NCBI GenBank assembly: GCA_020250175.1
Contig: JADCEN010000013.1
Span: 62,001-126,000, forward strand
DNA from: Rhodobacter sp.
Lineage (GTDB): Bacteria; Pseudomonadota; Alphaproteobacteria; Rhodobacterales; Rhodobacteraceae
Reading direction: 5' to 3'
Length of the DNA stretch: 64,000 bases
Below, piece after piece: positions 44,507-53,552 of this stretch. A program made the position numbers and the translations under genes. The notes beneath the pieces are model-generated. The model made no database searches. It saw nothing but the letters and a program-made list of their open reading frames with translations, and was not told where the DNA came from. Position 1 is the first letter of the stretch. Each line of letters starts with the position of its first letter.

Positions 44507-45268
44507 ATGGACGGCGAACGGACGGACAACAGGGCGCTGATCGGCCTGTCAGGGGCGGATGCGCCCGGCTTTCTGCAGGGTCTGGTGACCAACGATCTGC
44601 GCCCCCTTGGTGCGGGCGAGGGCATTGTCTGGACTGCCCTGCTGACGCCGCAGGGCAAGTACCTGGTTGATTTCTTTGTGGTGAATACGGGCGGCCGATG
44701 GCTGATCGACGTGAAGGACAGTTTCGCCCCCGGCCTGCTGAAGCGCCTTGCGATGTACCGGCTGCGCGCCGATGTGCAACTTGCGCCGGAAACCATGGCC
44801 GTCACGCGGGGCCTTGGGCCACCGCCGCCGGGTGCCCTGGCCGATCCGCGCCACGCCGCCCTGGGCTGGCGCCGCTATGGCGGCCCGGAGGGGGCCGATC
44901 CGGCCATCGACTGGGACGCGATCCGCGTCGCCCATGTCATTCCCGAAACCGGGATCGAGTTGATCCCGGATGAGACCTATATCCTGGAAGCCGGGTTCGA
45001 GGCGCTGCATGGCGTCGATTTCCGCAAGGGCTGCTATGTGGGGCAGGAAGTGACCGCGCGGATGAAACACAAGACCGACCTGCGCAAGGGGCTGGTCCGC
45101 GTGCGGATTGAGGGCCAGGCAGAACCGGGCGCAGAGATTCTGGCGGGGGACCGCCCCGCAGGACACCTGTTCACCCGGTCGGGCGACCAGGCACTGGCGC
45201 ATCTGCGCCTTGACCGGGCAACGGGCGAGATGCGGGCAGGTCAGGCCCGGCTTTGGCTGGGCGAATGA
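44507..45268 (+). CDS. ygfZ: Folate-binding protein YgfZ (Fe-S cluster assembly/repair)
   Basis: This 253-residue GcvT-like protein has the YgfZ signature K-G-C-Y-V-G-Q-E (residues 174-181) with its essential Cys. 'FLQGLVTNDLRPL' and 'TPQGKYLVDFFVV' match the N-terminal domain. Family members use tetrahydrofolate to support certain Fe-S enzymes and tRNA modification. Length is somewhat short but complete. Confidence 0.92.
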   Translation: MDGERTDNRALIGLSGADAPGFLQGLVTNDLRPLGAGEGIVWTALLTPQGKYLVDFFVVNTGGRWLIDVKDSFAPGLLKRLAMYRLRADVQLAPETMAVTRGLGPPPPGALADPRHAALGWRRYGGPEGADPAIDWDAIRVAHVIPETGIELIPDETYILEAGFEALHGVDFRKGCYVGQEVTARMKHKTDLRKGLVRVRIEGQAEPGAEILAGDRPAGHLFTRSGDQALAHLRLDRATGEMRAGQARLWLGE

Positions 45269-45361
45269 CCTGGAATGATGGTTGCCCTGACCCGAGATTC
45301 AGATGAAAAATCCTGAACATCGCCCCGCAGCCGCACGCTGCGCATTCTTGCGCGCATTCGG

Positions 45362-46525
45362 TCACTTCCGGCGACGGATGAAATCTGCAAACAGCGGAAC
45401 GGTGAAGTCAAGATAGCCGTGGTCTGTGCTGTAAATCATTGCTTTGGCAATGATACTTGCCCTGACCGGGCCAAGGGACTGAAGCTTTCGCCCCATCGAT
45501 CTGGCGATGTCGCTCATCGCGTAAGGCCCATCGCCAAGCTCGGACATGGCCTTCACGAACTGCACCTCTGCCTTCGTCAGTCGGTCAATCCGGACTTTGA
45601 AGAATCCGTCATCCAGCCGTGCAAGCGTTTCGCCGTACGACACGTCAACATCCGACAGCGTTATCTTGGGGCCCCGAGCGGTGTCCCAGACAACTGACGC
45701 CCATTCCTGAAGGAAAAAGGGATATCCCCGAGTTCGGTCGACGATGGACTGCAGCGCTTCTGGCTCAATCGACGCGTCTTCCTCAAGGATGGGTTTCTGA
45801 ATGGCCTGCATTGCAGAAGCAGGGTCCAGCGCGCCCACGGTCTGGTACAGGAAAAGACGTTCCGCGTATGATTTTGCTTCGCCTGCCAGCCGGGCAATCT
45901 GAGGCAATCCTGCACCCGTCAACAGGACAGGCAGCCCCTCTTGCGACATGGCATGAAGCGCCACGATCAAGGCCGACAAATCCGCCTCGGAGAGATACTG
46001 CACTTCATCGATAAGCAGGATCCAGCCTTTGTCAGCAGCTTGGGCTGCACCGCCGATCATCCTGAACAGGTCAGGAAGGTCGTACTGAAGATCGCCCGTG
46101 TCGGCAAGGCCAGGCTCTGGTTCAACGCCAATGTCCACGCCTGCGACAGCAATCTTGAACAGTGCGGCGAAGCTGCGCAGCCCCCTGAGACCGCGAGAGG
46201 CAATCTGCCTTGCCGCCTCTGTGTTGGACAGGGATCGCATGACTTTCCGCATTTCGGGATACAGCAGGCGTGCCAGGCTTTCGCCTTCGGGGGCTTCGAC
46301 TTTCGAAACCAAAAGCCCTTCTTCTTCCGCTATCTTTTTGATTTCATTAAGAAGGACAGTCTTCCCCATCCCCCTTAGCCCCAGCAGCAACAGCGACCGG
46401 GCATTTCTGCCTTGGACCGCGCGGCAACAGGACGTGCGTGCGATGTCAAGTATGGCGTCCCGACCGGCCAATTCCGGCGGTCTGCTGCCCGCGCTCGGTG
46501 CGAAAGGGTTTCTGACGAAGTCCAT
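45362..46525 (-). CDS. Lone AAA-family ATP-binding protein
   Basis: This 387-residue P-loop ATPase has Walker A 'GLRGMGKT' (residues 49-56), Walker B 'ILLIDEVQ' (169-176) and a sensor-like 'VLLTGAGLPQIARLAG'. A C-terminal winged-helix-like tail follows ('FADFIRRRK' at the end). It resembles archaeal-type ATPase/ORC-like proteins often annotated 'ATP-binding protein'. Its DNA is visibly less GC-rich than neighbouring genes, with more A/T third positions, so recent acquisition is plausible. No partner gene adjoins it. Function unknown; a defence or stress role is only a possibility. Confidence 0.82.
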   Translation of the reverse strand: MDFVRNPFAPSAGSRPPELAGRDAILDIARTSCCRAVQGRNARSLLLLGLRGMGKTVLLNEIKKIAEEEGLLVSKVEAPEGESLARLLYPEMRKVMRSLSNTEAARQIASRGLRGLRSFAALFKIAVAGVDIGVEPEPGLADTGDLQYDLPDLFRMIGGAAQAADKGWILLIDEVQYLSEADLSALIVALHAMSQEGLPVLLTGAGLPQIARLAGEAKSYAERLFLYQTVGALDPASAMQAIQKPILEEDASIEPEALQSIVDRTRGYPFFLQEWASVVWDTARGPKITLSDVDVSYGETLARLDDGFFKVRIDRLTKAEVQFVKAMSELGDGPYAMSDIARSMGRKLQSLGPVRASIIAKAMIYSTDHGYLDFTVPLFADFIRRRK

Positions 46526-46557
46526 TCGTGTCTTCTTGTTGTCGCTTGATGTCTAAG

Positions 46558-46594
46558 AATGTATAATAGAGTCTAGCGAGATTTGCTATACATT
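46558..46594 (-). promoter_or_regulatory. AT-rich promoter with inverted repeat before the AAA gene
   Basis: AATGTATA (46558-46565) and TATACATT (46587-46594) are perfect inverse complements 21 bases apart, in the only strongly AT-rich patch nearby, 33 bases before the start codon. On the minus strand TATTAT/TATACA-like -10 elements overlap it. The arrangement suggests a bound repressor, perhaps autoregulation. Confidence 0.5.
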
Positions 46595-46875
46595 AGTAGA
46601 TTTCCATAGAATTGGGGTTCCCAGAATGCCGACCGTTTGCGCTGGAGGAGTCATTGCCCCGCCAGGTTCGACCCGATGACGACAAATCCGCGAGTCCGTG
46701 TTTGAACAGGCCTCCGGGCGAACCGGCAAAGACACAGGAACGCCTTGTTTCCCGGCAAGAAGGCGTCATCCCCCCCCGATCAGGTAGATGTCTGACAACG
46801 ATCGCACTCTGCTTTGCTTTCCCGGCCAAAGGTACGAACCGCAGTCGGGTGCTCCACAAACCGATCCGCCCGCCA
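46595..46875. other. Gene-free spacer between AAA gene and efp
   Basis: No frame here resembles a known protein. Together with the promoter patch it makes about 350 bases between genes. It may be a boundary of acquired DNA carrying the AAA gene. Confidence 0.4.
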
Positions 46876-47439
46876 TCAGGCGCGTTCGGAGTATTCCATC
46901 AGCTCGGTATGGACCCAGATCTCCTCGTCCTGACCGATGAAGGGGGGGACCATGATGCGCACGCCATTGTCCAAGATCGCGGGCTTGAAGCTGTTGGCGG
47001 CGGTCTGGCCGCGCACCACGGGTTCGGTTTCCACGATCCTGCACTTCACCTTCTGCGGCAGCCTTACCGAAAGGGCTTCCTCGCCATAATACTCGACCGT
47101 GGCCGTCATGCCATCCTGCAGGAAGGGGCGACGGTCGCCAAGAAGTTCTGCATCGATTTCCGTCTGTTCATAGGTTTCGCCATCCATGAACACCAGGCGG
47201 CCATCGGTTTCATACAGGAACTGCTGGTCCTTGTTGTCAAGGCGGACCTGTTCCACCTTGTCTTCCGACCGGAAGCGTTCGTTCAGCTTGCGCCCGTCGC
47301 GCAGATTTTTCAGCTCGACCTGGGCAAAGGCCCCGCCCTTGCCGGGCTTGACATGGGTCACCTTCACAGCCGCCCACAGACCGTTGTCGTGCCCCAGGAT
47401 GAAGCCGGGCCGGATTTCGTTGCCGTTGATCCTGGGCAT
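46876..47439 (-). CDS. efp: Elongation factor P
   Basis: This 187-residue factor, which rescues ribosomes stalled at polyproline, has the loop '[20 protein letters not shown]' with Lys34 at the modifiable tip and the C-terminal OB-domain signature '[20 protein letters not shown]'. The start at 47439 ([12 protein letters not shown]) is the family start; the frame is open upstream to 47547 but not conserved-looking. It diverges from the DUF6280 gene. Confidence 0.96.
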   Translation of the reverse strand: MPRINGNEIRPGFILGHDNGLWAAVKVTHVKPGKGGAFAQVELKNLRDGRKLNERFRSEDKVEQVRLDNKDQQFLYETDGRLVFMDGETYEQTEIDAELLGDRRPFLQDGMTATVEYYGEEALSVRLPQKVKCRIVETEPVVRGQTAANSFKPAILDNGVRIMVPPFIGQDEEIWVHTELMEYSERA

Positions 47440-47654
47440 GAGGGCAAAACCTTGTGATATCGTTGCAGTGACCTTGGCATCCCCCATATATGCGCGGTGA
47501 TCCGCGCACAAGGCGACCAAATCCTGTAGGTGTTTTGGAAAAGCCATGCTAGGAACGCATGACAGTCATTCCAAAGTGTAAACACCGAATCAGGCACCAG
47601 CGGGCATATTCGGGCGAATACGCTGAAGGCAAGAGCAGAAAGAAGGACGACGAG

Positions 47655-47981
47655 ATGGTCGATGTCGTTGACAGCACCGCGTTCAACTATGAACAGGGGC
47701 AGCGGGCACGCAAGCTTTTTGCAGCGGTGGTTCTGGCAGCCCTGGATGATGCCATCGCGGATGACAAGAAGTACGCCAATGGCCCCGAACAGATTGCCCG
47801 CTGGGCAAGATCGCGGGACGGGCGTGAGGTTCTGTCCTGCGCGGGGATCGATCCGAACGAGCGGGTCGTGAAGGGTTTGATGGCGTTTGTCAGCAAGGGC
47901 GTGCGCACCTCGGTTGCACTTTCCCGCGAAGAAAGCGAGCGTCGCCATGCCATGGAACTGGAGAGGGCCGAAGCGGCCTGA
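47655..47981 (+). CDS. DUF6280-type conserved protein
   Basis: This 108-residue protein reads 'MVDVVDSTAFNYEQGQRARK' and 'NGPEQIARWARSRDGREVLS', near-identical to a small, highly conserved Rhodobacterales family. No motif reveals function; it is predicted soluble and helical. The start at 47655 has AAGGA upstream. It is followed by a strong terminator, so it is monocistronic. Confidence 0.85.
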   Translation: MVDVVDSTAFNYEQGQRARKLFAAVVLAALDDAIADDKKYANGPEQIARWARSRDGREVLSCAGIDPNERVVKGLMAFVSKGVRTSVALSREESERRHAMELERAEAA

Positions 47982-48006
47982 AACCGGCCCCTTGCATGAC
48001 ACGCAG

Positions 48007-48031
48007 AACGCGCCCTGGGGGGGCGCGTTTT
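48007..48031 (+). terminator. Rho-independent terminator
   Basis: AACGCGCCC (48007-48015) pairs with GGGCGCGTT (48021-48029), followed by TT and an AT-rich tail, 25 bases after the DUF6280 stop. Confidence 0.8.
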
Positions 48032-48090
48032 GCATTTGTGGGCCGACGGGTGGATGATGTCGCGCGGCCCTGCACCAAAGCCGTTCCGCA

Positions 48091-49194
48091 TCAGGTCAGG
48101 TCCCGGACGGTCAGGGCACGGGCCAGTTCTGCGCGCACCAGCTTGCGGATATTGCTGGTGATGCGCTGACCGAGGTCGCCGTGCAATTCTTCGCGCAGAA
48201 CATCCCGGATCAGATCACGAAGCTGCGCGTCATCGGTGCCAGTCGCTGAGTCCTGCAGCGCCGCACCTGTTGGCCCGTCATCCAGCGGCCCGTCAAACAG
48301 ATCCGCCTCGGCAGACCGGTCGGAAAGCAGGGCGACGGGCGGGTCCCCGTCCCCCTGCCCTGTTGCGTCCAGGGCCTGAGCGGGCGGCGGCGATAGCGGT
48401 TGCGGCAGACCCTCTGCCTCTGGCGCAGGTTCCGGCCCGGTCGTGGCGACCGGCTGGTCATGCGGCGCGTCGGCGAACCCGGAAGACCCGGACAGATCGG
48501 CGGGGGGCTCTGCCACAGGGTCCGGCACCGGATGCCATGATTCTGCCTGCTCTGCCGCCAGAAGCGGCATGGACCGGTGAACGGCCAGATAATCATCCCA
48601 ATAGATGTCATCCTCGGGCGCGCTGTCCACGGCCATTGCGGCGGGCGCTTCGGCCGGGACAGGCGCTTCGGCGGGCATGGGCGGTTCGGCAGAGACGTGC
48701 GGTTCGGCAAGAATGGGCGGTTCGGCGAGGATGGGCGGTTCGGAAAAAATGGGCGGTTCGGCAAGGATGGGCCGATGATCAGCGAGGTCCTCACCTGCCG
48801 CGGCGGGGCTTGCCGGGCCGGTCATATCCGCAGGGTCGTCACCATCCGGAAAATCCCAATCGATGGAGGACCGCAGGGAAGGAACCGGTTCGGTTCCCTC
48901 AGGTTCCCAGTCATCGCGGTGTCCCATAAGGGCCGCTTCAAGGGCTGCAGCCGCCTGATGCGCTGCGGACGCCGCCAGATCCACCTTCTGTTCTGTGACC
49001 GGCGACAGGGGCTCTGCGCCCTGTGACGGCTGCCGGACATCTGAAAGGGCAGGATCGATGCGCAGTGCGGGTGTCAGGACAAGCTTGTCGGAAGACCGGG
49101 CGACGGGCCGCTGCTGCAATTGCTCTTCGGTCACAAGGCGCCGGATCGAGGAAAGGACATCCTCGATTTCCGATTTTGACATCGACCCCGACAT
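48091..49194 (-). CDS. PopZ-like / DUF2497-type protein with Pro-rich repeats
   Basis: This 367-residue acidic protein has a short conserved N-terminus, 'SKSEIEDVLSSIRRLVTEEQ', and a conserved helical C-terminus, 'LRDLIRDVLREELHGDLGQR' through 'KLVRAELARALTVRDL', joined by a long disordered linker. The linker holds tandem A-E-P-P-[IM]-x units (DNA about 48640-48780). This layout matches PopZ/DUF2497-like polar organisers, though this subgroup is uncharacterised. ATG 49194 or 49182 may be the start. Confidence 0.7.
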   Translation of the reverse strand: MSGSMSKSEIEDVLSSIRRLVTEEQLQQRPVARSSDKLVLTPALRIDPALSDVRQPSQGAEPLSPVTEQKVDLAASAAHQAAAALEAALMGHRDDWEPEGTEPVPSLRSSIDWDFPDGDDPADMTGPASPAAAGEDLADHRPILAEPPIFSEPPILAEPPILAEPHVSAEPPMPAEAPVPAEAPAAMAVDSAPEDDIYWDDYLAVHRSMPLLAAEQAESWHPVPDPVAEPPADLSGSSGFADAPHDQPVATTGPEPAPEAEGLPQPLSPPPAQALDATGQGDGDPPVALLSDRSAEADLFDGPLDDGPTGAALQDSATGTDDAQLRDLIRDVLREELHGDLGQRITSNIRKLVRAELARALTVRDLT

Positions 49195-49314
49195 CGGCCT
49201 ACCCCTTGTCACCCGTTTATCGCCACACAGCCCGAATGCTACCGCCCGCCATGTCATCCGGCAAGAACCGGTCGCGCCGGGGGCTGCCCGCAGCGGGGGC
49301 CGGCCCTGCCAAGG

Positions 49315-50694
49315 TCAGTCGTTCCCCGCCGACTTCATGATGCGGTCAAGCTTTTGCCCCTGGATGCTTGTCGGCGCGCGTCGCACGGCATTGTAATAGG
49401 CTGCCGGATCATAGGTGGGGATTCCAAGTTCCAGATGGTCCACCGTCAACAGGCCCATCGACGACAGAAGCTGATAGATACCGACATAGCGCTGCGCCTC
49501 TGCCGTCAGGCGCGAGGCCCGGGCATCGAGCAGGTCCTGTTCGGCATCAAGCACATCAAGGGTGGTGCGTGCGCCAAGGCTTGCCTCTTCACGCACACCG
49601 TCAAAGGCGATCTGGGCGGCCGCAATCTGCTGTTCGGTGGCGGTGATGCTGGCATCGGCCACGTCAAGATTGCTCCAGACCGTACCGACATTCTCGGCCA
49701 CCTCGACGCCGCGCTGTTGAAGCCCGGCAAACCTTGCCTCGCGGTTCGCGATGGACTGGCGCAGGGCAGAAGACAGCGCCCCCCCGGAGTAGATCGTCTG
49801 CCTCAAGCTAAGGCCAAAGCCGTTTTCCTGAAGCCCGTCCTGATCGACCGAAAGGCTTGCCGTGGCGGAAAGTGTGGGCTTCAGGTTTGCGCGGGCGCGG
49901 GCAACGGTCAGTTCGGCCGCCTTCACCTCGCGCTGCGCCTGCCGGATGGCCGGATGGGTGCGCAGCGCCACCGACCGGGCCGCATCCAGCGTGTCGGCGA
50001 TGCGCGGCGGCGCGGGCGGGGCCGACAGCGCGCCCGGATAGTTGCCGGTTGCAGCGCGGTAATTCTCGCGCGCAATCGCCAGATCACCCTGGGCCACCAC
50101 CAGGTTCGCCCGGGCCTGGGCCAGGCGCGCCTCGGCCTGGGCCACATCGGTACGGGTGACTTCGCCCACCTCGAACCGGTCCTGCGCCGCGCGCAGCTGT
50201 TCGCCGATCACCCGCACGTTGTTTTCGCGCAAGGAGACGATTTCCTGTTGCAGGCGCACACTGACAAAGGCGGATACGGCGGCAAGCAGAACCTGCTGTT
50301 CCACTGAAATCAGCGCCTCACGCGTGGCAAGCACGGTTTCCTTGGCCGCCTCGATGGCAAGCTGCGTGCGGCCAAAGTCGAACACCATCATCTGCGCGCT
50401 CAGCGCCAGGTTGGAAAACAGCCCCTCATTGACAACGGTCAGGCCGGTCCCGAGCAGCTGCTCGGAATAGCCGTACTGGCCGTCGGCCACAAAGGCGACC
50501 ACCGGGCGCAGCGTTGCAACCGCTTGGGCCACATCCTCATCCGCGGCGCGCAGAACCGCCTGATTCTGTGCCAGAAGGTTGCTGTTGCGATAGGCCGCGA
50601 TCAGTGCATCGGCCAAGGTTTCGGCCGACACCGGCAGCGCGGCACCGACGATCAGCGACACTGTCATAACCAGGTTGCGGGCCGTTCTCAGCAT
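49315..50694 (-). CDS. tolC: TolC-family outer-membrane efflux protein
   Basis: This 459-residue protein has a signal peptide ('LIVGAALPVSAE'), two homologous OEP halves with long coiled helices ('AQDRFEVGEVTRTDVAQAEA' and 'VREEASLGARTTLDVLDAEQ'), and outer-membrane barrel strands. It forms the trimeric exit duct for type I secretion and RND pumps. It lies 23 bases after pcm, an arrangement common in Rhodobacterales. Confidence 0.93.
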   Translation of the reverse strand: MLRTARNLVMTVSLIVGAALPVSAETLADALIAAYRNSNLLAQNQAVLRAADEDVAQAVATLRPVVAFVADGQYGYSEQLLGTGLTVVNEGLFSNLALSAQMMVFDFGRTQLAIEAAKETVLATREALISVEQQVLLAAVSAFVSVRLQQEIVSLRENNVRVIGEQLRAAQDRFEVGEVTRTDVAQAEARLAQARANLVVAQGDLAIARENYRAATGNYPGALSAPPAPPRIADTLDAARSVALRTHPAIRQAQREVKAAELTVARARANLKPTLSATASLSVDQDGLQENGFGLSLRQTIYSGGALSSALRQSIANREARFAGLQQRGVEVAENVGTVWSNLDVADASITATEQQIAAAQIAFDGVREEASLGARTTLDVLDAEQDLLDARASRLTAEAQRYVGIYQLLSSMGLLTVDHLELGIPTYDPAAYYNAVRRAPTSIQGQKLDRIMKSAGND

Positions 50695-50717
50695 TCGATT
50701 CCTCTTTGTTTTCCCGC

Positions 50718-51371
50718 TTACAGCACGAACCCGCGCCGCAGTTCAAACCCCGGCAGGACAGGTGCCGTCGCGTTGAAGGCAAAGCGCCATGTCACCACGC
50801 CGTCAACCTTGTATCCCACGCGGGCCACGCCAAGCGCGCCTTCCATAAACACACATCCGATGCGACCCCCCTCTTTCAGCTGGTCCGAAAGCGCCTGTGG
50901 CAGCGTTTCGATGGCCCCCTGCAGGGTGATCACGTCATAGGGGCCGTGTTTCGCGGCCCCCTGGGCCAGCGGCCCGGAGATTACGGCGGCATTGTCGACA
51001 CCTTCGGACGCCAGCGTCTTTTCGGCCTGTGCGGCCAAGGCCGCATCTTCTTCCACCGCGATCACCGCCTCGGCAAGGCGCGCGATTACGGCTGTCGAAT
51101 AGCCAAGCCCGCAGCCCAGATCGAGCACCATCTCGTCCGGCTGGATGTCCAGCGCGTCAAGCAGTTTGGCCAGGGTCCGCGCCTCCAGCACCACGCGGCG
51201 CGGGGCAATCTCCAGGTTCTCGCCGATATAGGCGGCCTCGCGCAGGCTGCGGGGCACATAGGCTTCGCGCGGGACCGAAAGCAGCGCCTCTATCACCGGA
51301 AACTTGGTGACGTCGGACGGACGGACCTGGGTGTCGACCATCACCGTGCGCCGCGTGGCAAAATCCGTCAT
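50718..51371 (-). CDS. pcm: Protein-L-isoaspartate O-methyltransferase family protein
   Basis: This 217-residue SAM-dependent enzyme has motif I '[20 protein letters not shown]' and upstream '[20 protein letters not shown]'. The catalytic region usually containing a conserved Thr/Ser-rich loop is altered, as in the Rhodobacterales paralogue placed beside tolC. It would repair isoaspartyl residues or have diverged. ATG 51371 is preferred over GTG 51383. Confidence 0.82.
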   Translation of the reverse strand: MTDFATRRTVMVDTQVRPSDVTKFPVIEALLSVPREAYVPRSLREAAYIGENLEIAPRRVVLEARTLAKLLDALDIQPDEMVLDLGCGLGYSTAVIARLAEAVIAVEEDAALAAQAEKTLASEGVDNAAVISGPLAQGAAKHGPYDVITLQGAIETLPQALSDQLKEGGRIGCVFMEGALGVARVGYKVDGVVTWRFAFNATAPVLPGFELRRGFVL

Positions 51372-51572
51372 CTCTGCACTCACCAGTCACAGGTCGCCCT
51401 GCCTGTGGTTTGGCACATCTGGCAGGGCACGGCAACTGCGGTTGCGCTGTTGGATACGGGGATTGCGGTTTTTGTTGAATTGAAGGGGCCGTTCGTCAGG
51501 GTCGGGGCAGGGTTTGGCCTTGATCCGGCGAGGGTACCGGCGGGGCGGCGGGCGTGCCCCGGTGGCGGCGCG

Positions 51573-52178
51573 TCAGCGGAACCTGCGCCAGGCGGTCAGG
51601 ACACGGGAGACAGCGGTTGCACAGCACAGCCCGCCGAACACGAAGGCCAGCGGCGCAAAGGCACCGGGCAGAAGACAAAGCAGGGCAAAGAACAGGATGG
51701 TTTCCGTGCCTTCCAACAGGCCCGCACTGTAATACAGCGATTTTTCGCCCTGTTCGCGGGTTTCAAGCCCCCGTTTCCCGGCAAGGGCCGCATAGCCCAG
51801 AAAACTGGTTCCGTTGATGTAGAAACAGGCAAGCAGGAAGGCACCCGCCAGCCCGTTGGCCGCCGGGTCGCGCAGCACGAAGGCCAGCGGCACCGCGCCG
51901 TAAAAGACAAAATCACAGAAAATATCAAGATAGCCGCCAAAATCCGTGGCCTTTGTCGCGCGGGCCACGGCACCATCCAGCCCGTCACAAAGCCGGCTGA
52001 ACACCAGCGGCACCAGCGCCAGGGCACCAAACCCCGCCGCAAGCAGCGCGGCCATCAGCAGGCCCAGCGCCAGACCGGCCAGGGTTACGGCATTGGCAGA
52101 AACACCCAGCCGGGCCAGCCAAATCCCGGCCCCGGTCAGGGGCGGGTCGATAAGACTCCGCATTCGGGCGTCCAGCAT
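51573..52178 (-). CDS. CDP-alcohol phosphatidyltransferase family protein
   Basis: This 201-residue membrane enzyme has the full active-site pattern D-x2-D-G-x2-A-R-x8-G-x3-D-x3-D in 'CDGLDGAVARATKATDFGGY' followed by 'LDIFCD', and about six helices. It transfers a phosphatidyl group from CDP-diacylglycerol to an alcohol, but the alcohol cannot be told. The start at 52178 (MLDARMRSLIDP) is the first that gives protein-like sequence. It diverges from the ynjB gene. Confidence 0.87.
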   Translation of the reverse strand: MLDARMRSLIDPPLTGAGIWLARLGVSANAVTLAGLALGLLMAALLAAGFGALALVPLVFSRLCDGLDGAVARATKATDFGGYLDIFCDFVFYGAVPLAFVLRDPAANGLAGAFLLACFYINGTSFLGYAALAGKRGLETREQGEKSLYYSAGLLEGTETILFFALLCLLPGAFAPLAFVFGGLCCATAVSRVLTAWRRFR

Positions 52179-52343
52179 GTCTGTCCCCTTCTGATCCGTG
52201 GCGCGGCCCGGCCGGTTCCGGGCAGGCGGGCAGCCTTGCCTGCGCCTCACATCCTCGTGCGGGGTTAGAGCTTTGGGTTGCAAGCCGTCAATCGCGATGT
52301 GTAAGGCGGAACGAAAGGATGAGCGCCGTTCGGGGGGGGTGCC

Positions 52344-53552
52344 ATGAAGATGTCCGTCGCAGCCATCGTATTTGCGTCCTGCACGGCCTTGCCGGCGCTG
52401 GCCCAGCCGGACCCGACCGATTGGGCCACTGTCCTGCAAGAGGCCAGGGGGCAGACCGTCTACTGGCATGCCTGGGGCGGTGACCCCAGGATCAACGACT
52501 TCATCGCATGGGTCGGGGATCAGGCGCTGTCGCGGCACGGCGTGACCGTGACACAGGTCAAGCTGGCCGCGACCGCCGATGCCGTGGCGCGGGTTGTCAG
52601 CGAAAAGCAGGCAGGCCAGGATCAGGGCGGTGCTGTGGACCTGATCTGGATCAACGGCGAGAATTTTGCCGCGATGAAGGACAAAGGTCTGCTGTTTGGC
52701 CCTTTCGCGGAACAGCTTCCCAATTGGCCCCTGGTGGATGTTGCAGGCAAGCCCGCAACACGGATGGATTTCACCGAGCCGACGCTGGGGCTGGAAAGCC
52801 CCTGGGCCATGGCACAGCTGGTCTTTGAATATGACAGTGCCCGGGTGCCAACACCGCCGCCGGGGGCCGGACAGCTTCTGGACTGGGCAAAAGCCAATCC
52901 GGGACGCTTCACCTATCCCCGGCCGCCGGACTATCTGGGTGCGACCTTCCTCAAGCAGGTGCTTTACGGCGTCATCGATGACCCGGACCTGTTGTTGCAG
53001 CCCGTCGATCCGGCGACCTATGACCGGGTGACAGCCCCGCTGTGGGCCTGGCTGGCAGAGCTGACCCCGGCCCTGTGGCGCCAGGGGCGGGCCTATCCGG
53101 CGAATGAACCGGCGCTGGGGCAATTGCTGGCCGATGGCGAGATCGACATCGCCTTTGCGTTCAACACGGGCCGCGCCTCGGCCGCGATCGCGGCGGGCGA
53201 ACTGCCGGCGACGATCCGCACCAATGTCTGGACCGGCGGCACCATCGGCAATGCCAGCTTCGTGGCCATTCCCTACAATGCCGCCCATGCCGCCGGTGCC
53301 CTGGTGGTGGCCAACCTGCTGCTGGACCCGCAGGTGCAGGCCCGGGCGCAGGACCCGGATGTGCTTGGGTTTCAGACCGTGCTGAATCTGGCCGCCCTGA
53401 CGGACGAGGATCGCGCCCGCTTCGATGCGCTTGATCTGGGCATCGCCACACTTGCGCCGGACGATCTTGGTACGGCCCTGCCGGAGCCGCACGCAAGCTG
53501 GATGGCGCGCATCAGCCAGGACTGGATCCGCCGCTACGGGGTTGCGCAATGA
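52344..53552 (+). CDS. ynjB: ABC transporter substrate-binding protein (YnjB-like)
   Basis: This 402-residue protein has a signal peptide ending 'ALPALAQ' and the YnjB pattern 'GQTVYWHAWGGDPRINDFIA' and 'VDLIWINGENFAAMKDKGLL'. YnjBCD importers are iron/thiamine-type in fold but their ligand is not firmly known. It heads a three-gene unit with overlapping stops (ATGA to the permease). Confidence 0.88.
   Translation: MKMSVAAIVFASCTALPALAQPDPTDWATVLQEARGQTVYWHAWGGDPRINDFIAWVGDQALSRHGVTVTQVKLAATADAVARVVSEKQAGQDQGGAVDLIWINGENFAAMKDKGLLFGPFAEQLPNWPLVDVAGKPATRMDFTEPTLGLESPWAMAQLVFEYDSARVPTPPPGAGQLLDWAKANPGRFTYPRPPDYLGATFLKQVLYGVIDDPDLLLQPVDPATYDRVTAPLWAWLAELTPALWRQGRAYPANEPALGQLLADGEIDIAFAFNTGRASAAIAAGELPATIRTNVWTGGTIGNASFVAIPYNAAHAAGALVVANLLLDPQVQARAQDPDVLGFQTVLNLAALTDEDRARFDALDLGIATLAPDDLGTALPEPHASWMARISQDWIRRYGVAQ

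Noticed and set aside
51384-51572. Protein-like plus-strand stretch between pcm and the phosphatidyltransferase gene
   Set aside because: It contains 'WHIWQGTATAVALLDTGIAV' but has no start with a ribosome-binding site and runs into antisense of known genes.
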